DNA of 64,000 nucleotides from Pseudomonas putida (GTDB taxonomy: Bacteria; Pseudomonadota; Gammaproteobacteria; Pseudomonadales; Pseudomonadaceae), in contig NZ_CP016634.1 of assembly GCF_002741075.1 (NCBI RefSeq), positions 1,256,501 through 1,320,500 on the forward strand. Direction: 5' to 3'. The notes beneath the pieces were generated by a model, which worked only from the letters and a program-made list of their open reading frames with translations, was not told the DNA's origin and ran no database searches. Positions 57,360 through 64,000 of the stretch are shown in pieces. Position numbers and translations under genes: made by a program. Each line of letters starts with the position of its first letter. Position 1 is the stretch's first letter.

Positions 57360-58749
57360 TGGATTTATCAAGTTTGATTACCAGTTTCCGCTTTATAATT
57401 TTTTCTTTCCTTCGCAGGCGTTGAACACTTATTCGCCGTCCCGTCGGCAGTTGGCGACGCTGCTCCAGGGTGCCAATGATCATGCGCGTTCGCGGGCGTT
57501 GTACTTCCATATCCCATTCTGCGAGTCGATCTGCACTTTTTGCCCCTTTACCCGTGGCTTGTACAAAGACAGCCAAGCCATCGACCGCTATACCCAAGCG
57601 CTTTTACGTGAGCTCGAGTACAAGGCAGAGCTTATGGATTTGCGTGCGATTCCTGTGCGTGCGGTCTTCTTTGGTGGGGGGACGCCGTCGTTACTTTCAC
57701 CGCGCAATATTTACGAGATCGGCGAGGCGTTGCACCGTCATTTCGACATGGCCGCTGTCGAGGAGTTTTCCTTTGAGTGCCACGTCGGTAGCGTTACCCC
57801 CGAACGGGTGAGCGCGCTTGCCGACATCGGTGTGAGCCATGCCCGTGTCGGCCTGCAGACGATCGACCCGCAATGGCGCCGGCTGTTCAATCTGGTGGAA
57901 GACATAGGGCAGGTAGAGCAGGCGGTCGGGCGACTGGTCTCAGGCTTCGACCACGTGCTGTGCGACATCCTCTACGGCATGAACGGCAGCAGTGAGCGGC
58001 AAACCTTGGCTGACATCGACAAGGCCATCGAGTTGGGAGTGAGCAATCTTGATATTTACCCAATCAACAACGCAGCCACCTCGGTCAAATTACACAAGTC
58101 AATCAAGGCGCGCTTTACGGATGTGATGCCGGCTCTGCGCAAGCTGAACATGAAACTCATGTTCGATGAGCACCTGCGGCAAAAAGGCTATGTGCCCTAC
58201 AACGGCCATGGTTACGTGCGGATGCCAACCGAGCAGGGACAGTTGTTAAGTCGTCGCTACGCGTTCGTCTATCACGAACATGTGTATGGCTATGCAAGCC
58301 ACGACATACTTGGGTTTGGTGTCAACGCCATCTCTTCGGTGGCGGGAAATGTCATCACGAATACTTCGTTACGAGAGCAATACATTCACCGGATGTTGGC
58401 AGGAGAGTGCGTGTGCCGGGTCAGCGAGCACGATCCTGTGCTGGATGCGGTCAAACCACTGGTGCTGCGCTTGCCATACCACGGCAGGGCCGAGAAGTCT
58501 TTGATCGAACTTGACCGGATGCCTGCGGGGTTGATGGCGCGGTTGAACGCGTTGATCAATGCCGGCCTCGTCGAGGACCAGCCCCATGCGTATGAACTGA
58601 CCCGGTTGGGTTGGCTCTGGTATAGCAATCTCATGTTCTATCTGATTCCCGAGAGTGAGCAGAATGTGCTCAAGCGCTTGGTCTACGAGCGTCTCGACAC
58701 GCCAGGGCGGGACATCAGTGAAGACGAACTGATCTATGTGACGGCTTAG
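57343..58749 (+). CDS. HemN-like radical SAM enzyme
   Basis: A 468-residue protein. The SAM cluster is C60-x3-C64-x2-C67 (FHIPFCESICTFCPF), followed by VFFGGGTPSLLSP, ECHVGSVTPERV and GVSHARVGLQT, all typical of the HemN/HemW group. A C-terminal HemN-like domain (residues ~370-465) is present. Members oxidise coproporphyrinogen, or act as two-SAM methyltransferases and cyclopropanases in natural product pathways. The genes around it are not for haem. AAGGAG lies seven bases before ATG 57343, and the start overlaps speD. Likely the tailoring enzyme of the cluster; substrate unknown. Confidence 0.92.
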   Translation: MRLVDNGFIKFDYQFPLYNFFFPSQALNTYSPSRRQLATLLQGANDHARSRALYFHIPFCESICTFCPFTRGLYKDSQAIDRYTQALLRELEYKAELMDLRAIPVRAVFFGGGTPSLLSPRNIYEIGEALHRHFDMAAVEEFSFECHVGSVTPERVSALADIGVSHARVGLQTIDPQWRRLFNLVEDIGQVEQAVGRLVSGFDHVLCDILYGMNGSSERQTLADIDKAIELGVSNLDIYPINNAATSVKLHKSIKARFTDVMPALRKLNMKLMFDEHLRQKGYVPYNGHGYVRMPTEQGQLLSRRYAFVYHEHVYGYASHDILGFGVNAISSVAGNVITNTSLREQYIHRMLAGECVCRVSEHDPVLDAVKPLVLRLPYHGRAEKSLIELDRMPAGLMARLNALINAGLVEDQPHAYELTRLGWLWYSNLMFYLIPESEQNVLKRLVYERLDTPGRDISEDELIYVTA

Positions 58750-58764
58750 GGAAGGCGAAGCGGC

Positions 58765-59985
58765 ATGCGTGGATTGAACTTGAATGCGGGTACCCGAGCG
58801 CTGGCGACCGGCTACTTCTTTTCCAAATGCGGTGAATTTGCCTTCGAAACAGCCTTTGCCGTGGTGGTGGTGTCGATGGTCGACGCAGACCTGCTGTTGA
58901 TTGGCCTGGTGTACTTCTTTCGCTACCTCCCCAGCATGGTTTTTTCACCGATGGGTGGCTGGTTTGCTGACCATAGTGAACGCAGACGCACCTTAGTGTG
59001 GGTGGAGCTCACCAAAGGGGCTTTGGCATTGGTGTTCTTTGCATTGTTCTCCTTTTCCGAGCCGCCATTGGTTGTAGTTACCCTTGCTGCGATGGTCATG
59101 ACGGCGCTGGATTGCCTCTATGTACCAACGTTTCGTGCCTATTTCCCCGACATCGTCGAGCGGGACGAACTGCCTTCGGTCAACAGCGGCGTACAGGTGG
59201 TCGAGGATATGTCGTCGATCCTTGGACCGCTGGTGTTCTCGGCTGTGGCGTTGCTTTACGCCAGTGAGGCGACTTTCCTGTTCTTTGCAGTTTTCCTGCT
59301 GTTGTCGGCAGCCAGTCTGGCCAGGTTGCCTGCGGTTGGAAAGCCGAAAGCGGCGGCCTTCGATGGCATGGCGCTGGTGCGTGATGCCGTACGCAGTGTC
59401 GGTCATATGCGTGCATGCAATGCACCGCTATATGCAGTGATTTGTTGCACGACCTTTTGCGCGATGTTCGCCACTTCCGTCATACGCTTCATCCTCCCGG
59501 CATCGGTACTTGAGCGGTTCTCCTCGGAGGCGGCGGTTGGCTACGTTTTCTCGCTGCTGGCCACGGGTACCGTGCTGGGCGGCCTGCTCTACACCAGGTT
59601 CAATCGACACACCTCGGCGCGTCTTGTGTTGCGCTATTGGGGGCTATATGGCGCATTGTTCTTCATCGCTGCCGTGGCGCTTCAGTTCAACACCTGGCTG
59701 TTCCTGTTGGTACTGTTCTTTGTGGGGTTCATCGGCGCCTTTGTCGATATTGCCATCGTGACCAATATCCAATGCTTGTCGAACGAGCAGGAGGTCGGGC
59801 GCAACTTCTCGCTGTACTACTTCACTGCAGTAATCGGTGATGCCTTTTCAGGGTTGATTGCCAGCGTCGTCTATTTCCTGGTCGGCCCGGCCACCTTCGT
59901 TGGGATGACGTTCATGCTGGTTGTCGCGCCCCTGCGCTGGAATATCAAGAAAGGAGCTCCGGATGAGCATCAGGATCGTGCATAG
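58765..59985 (+). CDS. MFS transporter, probable exporter
   Basis: A 406-residue major facilitator with about eleven or twelve helices. The A-motif-like loop GGWFADHSERRRTLVWVE follows helix 2, and a second RLVLRYWGLY segment is in the C-half. It is most like drug/metabolite efflux MFS proteins without a substrate-binding domain. It lies in the middle of the operon, so the natural role is export of the pathway product or an antiporter for a polyamine. AAGG is seen 12 bases before ATG 58765. It overlaps speC by 23 bases. Confidence 0.9.
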   Translation: MRGLNLNAGTRALATGYFFSKCGEFAFETAFAVVVVSMVDADLLLIGLVYFFRYLPSMVFSPMGGWFADHSERRRTLVWVELTKGALALVFFALFSFSEPPLVVVTLAAMVMTALDCLYVPTFRAYFPDIVERDELPSVNSGVQVVEDMSSILGPLVFSAVALLYASEATFLFFAVFLLLSAASLARLPAVGKPKAAAFDGMALVRDAVRSVGHMRACNAPLYAVICCTTFCAMFATSVIRFILPASVLERFSSEAAVGYVFSLLATGTVLGGLLYTRFNRHTSARLVLRYWGLYGALFFIAAVALQFNTWLFLLVLFFVGFIGAFVDIAIVTNIQCLSNEQEVGRNFSLYYFTAVIGDAFSGLIASVVYFLVGPATFVGMTFMLVVAPLRWNIKKGAPDEHQDRA

Positions 59986-62059
59986 TGCTGTTATCGATAC
60001 AGCGGGATGGGAAGGCACCGAGGTAACTTGCCTGACAGCGCATGAAAACCTGGCCGGTGCGTCTGCATTGGTCCTGACGCCGAAGGATGCATTGACTGAA
60101 CAGGTCACGCAGGCGGTAAGGCGGTGGCAACTGCCACTTTTCCTGGTTGGTGAGCCAGATGGTCCAACCTTTGATGATCTTTATAAGGACCTGGAAGCGA
60201 TTTGGTTGCCACAGCCCTTGTCCATCCACGATCAAAAGCGAGTGAGAGCCTCGGCCGAGGCCTACGAGCAACGGTCGCTGCCACCGTTTACCCGGGCAGT
60301 TGCCGCGTTCGGCGCCAGGCGCAGGCCTACGTTCGCCTGTCCTGGGCACCAGGGGGGCAGTGGCCTTGAGTTGCACCCGGCAGGGGTGCGTCTGCGGCGT
60401 TTGCTAGGTGACGGTATTTTCAGCGTGGATGTCCCTCACGCCGCACCTGAGCTTGGCGACGTGTTGTGTCATCAGGGGCCGGTCCTTGAAGCGGAGCAAT
60501 TAGCGGCGAAGGTTTTTGGCGCTGACCACACCTGGTTCGTGCTCAATGGAACCTCGACGGCCAACAAGGTTGTTGCCAGCGCCCTGCTAACGAGCGCGGA
60601 CTTGGTGCTGATGGACAGGAACAACCATAAATCGGTATTTCTTGGCGCTTTGGTACAGTGCGGGTCGGTGCCTGTCTACCTGGAGAACGTCCGGGACGAG
60701 CGGGGCATTCTGGGCGGTTATCGCCCTGGCACACTGGATGAGACGCTTCTGCGGCGCAAGGCGGCAGCCATCGACAAGACGCGGGCCAGACAAGCCCGAC
60801 CGTTTCGCCTGGCAATTGTCCAGCATGCCACCTGTGATGGGGTGATCGTCGATGCTGCAGCATTGCTGGAGCGCATCGGCCACCTTTGTGACTACGTCCT
60901 GTTCGATGCCGCCTGGTCGGGCTATGAGCCTTTCGTTGCGCAGCTGGCCCGACTTTCACCTTTGGCCGTGCCTTTGCGCGAGGACTCACCGGGAATCTTG
61001 GTGACGCAGTCGGTGCATAAGCAGATGGCTGGGCTTTCCCAGACCTCGCAGATCCACAAGAAAGACCGCCACTTGCTGGGGCAGCCCCGGTACTGCTCGA
61101 ACCAGGTTTTCAATAGCGCCTTCATGCAACACGCATCGACCAGCCCTTCGTACCCTCTCTTCATGTCTCTGGAGGTCAACGCGGCAATGTTGGCCGACGG
61201 GGAAGGTGAGCGGCAATGGCAGGAGGTGACTCGAGTCGCCGAAGCGTTGCGCTATCAGGTGCTGCGTCAGTGCCGATTGTTCAAGCCCTTATTCTTGCTG
61301 GGCAAAGACGATGCACCGCAGCCGTACAGAGGGATGGGTCGCGCCGGTGAGGGGGGGCTGGAGCCGGGTCTACATTATCTGGACCCATGCAAGGTGATCT
61401 TCCTGACCCGTGATCAGGTCGGTCCAGGAGGTCCAGGTATCGATGTGCCAGCCTGCATCGTGACTCAGTACCTTCGAGAGAACGACTTTACGCCGGAAAA
61501 AGCAGATTTCTACAACTTCACCTTATTAATGTCACCCTCCAGCGTGAGGGCTGATCTGAATAGGTTGGTCCACTGCCTGGAGGCGTTCGAGGCTCATTTG
61601 CTTGCCCGCACACCTGTGTGGGATGTGCTGCCATCGTTGCGTGGTGAAGGGGTGCGATATGAAGGAATGTCGTTGAACGGGCTGTGTGAAGCGATCAATA
61701 GGCTGTACAGGTCGTTTGAAGTGGAACAACGGCAGGCAGATATTTTCAGCGCCGTTGACCTGGCCATTGCTGACCGCTCTCCCCAGGCGGCGAACCAACA
61801 GTTTGTAAGGGGCGAAGCCGTGTTGCAAAAGGTGGCGGATGTGCTCGGAAAGGTCGCGGCCGAAGGTGTCATACCCTATCCGCCAGGTGTGGTCTGCATC
61901 GCCCCTGGCGAGCGTTGGACGGCTGCGTTGATCGATTACCTGCTTGCGGTCGAAACCTTGACCAACCTGCATCCCAGTTTTGCGCCACACATACAGGGTG
62001 TGCACACAATCGAAAACGCCGACGGAACTATCTCGTTTGGGGTGTTCATTCTTGATTGA
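59963..62059 (+). CDS. speC: Ornithine decarboxylase, SpeC type
   Basis: A 698-residue fold-I PLP enzyme with the bacterial wing, core and C-terminal domains. The PLP lysine is K353 in VTQSVHKQMAGLSQTSQIHKK; FDAAWSGYEPF contains the cofactor-binding Asp (D315), and HASTSPSYPLF is present. These segments match E. coli ornithine decarboxylase (SpeC/SpeF) more closely than lysine or arginine decarboxylases. It makes putrescine from ornithine. ATG 59963 is chosen for AAGGAGC upstream. A biosynthetic role beside SpeD is likely; lysine use cannot be excluded. Confidence 0.9.
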   Translation: MSIRIVHSAVIDTAGWEGTEVTCLTAHENLAGASALVLTPKDALTEQVTQAVRRWQLPLFLVGEPDGPTFDDLYKDLEAIWLPQPLSIHDQKRVRASAEAYEQRSLPPFTRAVAAFGARRRPTFACPGHQGGSGLELHPAGVRLRRLLGDGIFSVDVPHAAPELGDVLCHQGPVLEAEQLAAKVFGADHTWFVLNGTSTANKVVASALLTSADLVLMDRNNHKSVFLGALVQCGSVPVYLENVRDERGILGGYRPGTLDETLLRRKAAAIDKTRARQARPFRLAIVQHATCDGVIVDAAALLERIGHLCDYVLFDAAWSGYEPFVAQLARLSPLAVPLREDSPGILVTQSVHKQMAGLSQTSQIHKKDRHLLGQPRYCSNQVFNSAFMQHASTSPSYPLFMSLEVNAAMLADGEGERQWQEVTRVAEALRYQVLRQCRLFKPLFLLGKDDAPQPYRGMGRAGEGGLEPGLHYLDPCKVIFLTRDQVGPGGPGIDVPACIVTQYLRENDFTPEKADFYNFTLLMSPSSVRADLNRLVHCLEAFEAHLLARTPVWDVLPSLRGEGVRYEGMSLNGLCEAINRLYRSFEVEQRQADIFSAVDLAIADRSPQAANQQFVRGEAVLQKVADVLGKVAAEGVIPYPPGVVCIAPGERWTAALIDYLLAVETLTNLHPSFAPHIQGVHTIENADGTISFGVFILD

Positions 62060-63140
62060 TATCGATGAAACTTTCGCTCCCTCGGTGCGCAAGTTCATTC
62101 ATGTCGATATGGATTCGTTCTTTGTCTCGGTGGAGTTGCTTGACGCACCCTGGTTGTCCGCACGTCCGGTTGCGGTGGGTGGTCGGGCGATTGAGCGGGG
62201 CGTGATCAGCACGGCCAGCTATATCGCCAGGCAGTTCGGCGTAAAGAGCGGCATGGCGACGGCCACGGCCCAGCGTCTGTGTCCTGAGCTGATATTGCTT
62301 CCGGTGCGTTTCGAGCGTTATGAGGAGGTGACGCGCAAGCTGGACGGGATCTTTCGTCGGTATACGTCGAGCGTCGAGTTTCTTTCTCTTGATGAAGCCA
62401 CGCTGGATGTTTCTGGCCAACCTCATTGCAACGGCTCGGCTACGTACATGGCCGAGCAGATCAGGTCGAGCATTCGGCGTGAACTCGGGCTGACTGCCTC
62501 GGCAGGCGTCGCTCCGTTGAAGTATCTGGCCAAGATAGCCTCCGAAATCAACAAGCCCAACGGGCAGTTTGTCATTGCTCCGGAACAGGTGGATGGCTTT
62601 CTCGCGACCCTCGACATTCGCAAGATTCCCGGTGTCGGCCCCAAGACATGGGCAATTCTGGAGAGCCTTGGGTGCTATCAATGTGCAGACGTGACTGAGG
62701 AGCTGATTCCTTCTTTGTTGCGCTATCTGGGCTTGCATGGCTTTTATGTATGGGAGCGCTGTCAGGGTCGGGAGACGCATGAGGAAAAATCCAGTGAAAT
62801 TCGTTCACTGGGTGTGGAGCATACCCTGGCAAGTGATTGCGAAGACTTCGCTGCGTGCGCCGATGAGCTCGAGGCGTTGATGAGTGCACTTCGATTACGC
62901 CTCGCGGAGTTGGATGAAGGCGACCATATTGTCAAGAACCAGGTCAAGCTCAAGTTCTCCGATTTTTCCATCTCAAGTACCGAAACCCCTGCACAAGGCC
63001 TGGAGCCAGAGGTCTTCCTGGGGCTGTGCAGACGGCTTTGGGAGACCAAGCGCCAGGGGCGCGCAGTGCGGTTGGTGGGCATTGCCGTCAAGGTGCGACG
63101 CAAGGTATTGACCCGCCTGCAGTTGGAGCTGCCTTTTTGA
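62052..63140 (+). CDS. dinB: DNA polymerase IV (Y family)
   Basis: A ~362-residue translesion polymerase. Catalytic acids are in FIHVDMDSFFVSVE and SLDEATLD; the palm and thumb (KIPGVGPKTW) and a little-finger domain ending LQLELPF are complete. TTG at 62052, with GGGG upstream, overlaps the speC stop; GTG 62085 (MRKFIHVDMD) aligns better with E. coli DinB and is the main alternative. Unusually, it is the last gene of a polyamine-type operon without an SOS box before it. It may help tolerate DNA damage caused by the product. Confidence 0.9.
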   Translation: MIDIDETFAPSVRKFIHVDMDSFFVSVELLDAPWLSARPVAVGGRAIERGVISTASYIARQFGVKSGMATATAQRLCPELILLPVRFERYEEVTRKLDGIFRRYTSSVEFLSLDEATLDVSGQPHCNGSATYMAEQIRSSIRRELGLTASAGVAPLKYLAKIASEINKPNGQFVIAPEQVDGFLATLDIRKIPGVGPKTWAILESLGCYQCADVTEELIPSLLRYLGLHGFYVWERCQGRETHEEKSSEIRSLGVEHTLASDCEDFAACADELEALMSALRLRLAELDEGDHIVKNQVKLKFSDFSISSTETPAQGLEPEVFLGLCRRLWETKRQGRAVRLVGIAVKVRRKVLTRLQLELPF

Positions 63141-63156
63141 GCTGTTTGACCGGGTG

Positions 63157-63990
63157 CTAAACGAACCGACACGCCTGCCGATACGCCCCCGGTGTCACGC
63201 CATAGGCCTGCTTGAACTGCCGGCTGAGGTGGCTCTGGTCGGCAAAGCCCAGGGCGAAGGCGACCTCTGAGGCGGGGAGGCCGCTCTTGAGCAGCTCTCG
63301 GGCGCGGGACAGGCGGCGCTGCTTGAGCCAGGCGTGGGGCGGCAGGCCGGTGGCCTGGCGGAATACCCGGGCGAAGTGGAAGGGGGAGAGGTTGACCGCT
63401 GCGGCCAGGGCTTCGAGCGAGGGCGGGTCGGCCAGCTGGCTTTCGAGCAGTTCGCGAGCGCGGGCCACGGCGAGCGGTTCGTTGCCGGGCAGAGGCGCCT
63501 CGGCGATGTGGCCGTGACGTTGTACCAGCGCCAGGACCGCTTGGCGCCACGCGGTTTGTTGCTCCAAGGCGCTGGCGTCGGACTCCGAGAGCTGGTGCAA
63601 CTGGCTGAACAGGGTGGCCAGGGCAGGGTCCTGGATCACGCTGTCCTTGAAGTGCGGCATGCCATGCCGGCTCAGTTCCAGCTCATCGAGCACGCCAGTG
63701 ACCCGCTCGTGCTCGGGATAGAAGCCACGATATCGCCAGCCCGCCTCGTGGGCCGTGGCCCCGGTATGCAGCTCGTCCGGGTTGATCAACACCATGCTGC
63801 CCACCGGTGCCAGGTGCTCGCTGCCGCGATGCCAGAAGCGCTGGGCGCCGGATTCGATCACGGTGAACACATAGCCTTCGTGCACGTGGGGGGCGAAGCG
63901 CTGTTGGAAATACCGCGCGTGCAGCATTTCGACGTCGCCCAGTGCTGGGGCCTGCCAAAGGTGGGTTTGTTCGCGCAGGGGTGTGCTCAT
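63157..63990 (-). CDS. AraC-family regulator with cupin sensor domain
   Basis: A 277-residue regulator. Residues ~15-100 form the AraC N-terminal cupin (HVHEGYVFTVIESGAQRFWHRG). Residues ~175-270 hold two helix-turn-helices (SLEALAAAVNLSPFHFARVFRQATG and ASEVAFALGFADQSHLSRQFKQAYGVTPGAYR). It is convergent with dinB, only 16 bases apart. It lies in GC-rich host-like DNA and probably belongs to the flanking chromosome, controlling a gene outside the window to the right. Confidence 0.93.
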   Translation of the reverse strand: MSTPLREQTHLWQAPALGDVEMLHARYFQQRFAPHVHEGYVFTVIESGAQRFWHRGSEHLAPVGSMVLINPDELHTGATAHEAGWRYRGFYPEHERVTGVLDELELSRHGMPHFKDSVIQDPALATLFSQLHQLSESDASALEQQTAWRQAVLALVQRHGHIAEAPLPGNEPLAVARARELLESQLADPPSLEALAAAVNLSPFHFARVFRQATGLPPHAWLKQRRLSRARELLKSGLPASEVAFALGFADQSHLSRQFKQAYGVTPGAYRQACRFV

Positions 63991-64000
63991 GCCAGCCAGC

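Overview
The window looks like a chromosomal segment of a Pseudomonas putida-group bacterium (inference). The support is a high-GC codon style, the REP core GGGAGCGGGTTTACCCGCG between many genes, a periplasmic fatty acid cis/trans isomerase (cti) beside metH, nfuA and a CysI-type reductase, a pydX-pydA pyrimidine operon with its dihydropyrimidinase, and an iorBA-cytochrome-xdhC-mocA molybdoenzyme operon.

Layout. 1-5 kb: 3' end of gcvT with lipA, then a membrane protein with an HNH-like motif, a LysR relic and a membrane diguanylate cyclase. 5-13 kb: an OsmC-YcaO fusion, an NCS1 permease with an isochorismatase-fold hydrolase behind a long hairpin-rich leader region, a cupin, two lipoproteins and a PAS-GGDEF protein. 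13-19.4 kb: a periplasmic molybdenum hydroxylase operon (large subunit, 2Fe-2S subunit, triheme cytochrome c, XdhC- and MocA-type cofactor factors). 19.7-28.4 kb: reductive pyrimidine catabolism (N-carbamoyl amidohydrolase and Mhp1-like permease on one side, dihydropyrimidinase-pydX-pydA on the other, then a REP array and a RutR-like regulator). 28.7-34.8 kb: an adenylation-carrier-acyltransferase-3 fusion, a two-component system and a DUF3313 lipoprotein. 34.8-41 kb: an orphan type VI vgrG preceded by two rearranged copies of a polymorphic membrane module, and an aldo/keto reductase. 41-54.8 kb: conserved housekeeping genes (CysI-like reductase, binding protein, metH, cti, acyltransferase, nfuA, SCO-PCuAC copper pair).

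54.8-63.1 kb is an accessory island. A complete IS3-family element is followed by lower-GC DNA carrying a 23-codon micro-ORF with its own strong ribosome site and an intrinsic terminator, then a tight operon: pyruvoyl AdoMet decarboxylase (speD), HemN-like radical SAM enzyme, MFS transporter, SpeC-type ornithine decarboxylase and DinB polymerase. No aminopropyltransferase is present. The gene set suggests a modified polyamine or small metabolite that is exported, with a translesion polymerase co-transcribed. This is the strongest candidate for an undescribed system. The second is the vgrG-linked module, whose two copies share nearly identical ends but have unrelated centres. The third is the single-chain adenylation-carrier-AT3 protein, which resembles a fused Dlt-like surface acylation pathway.
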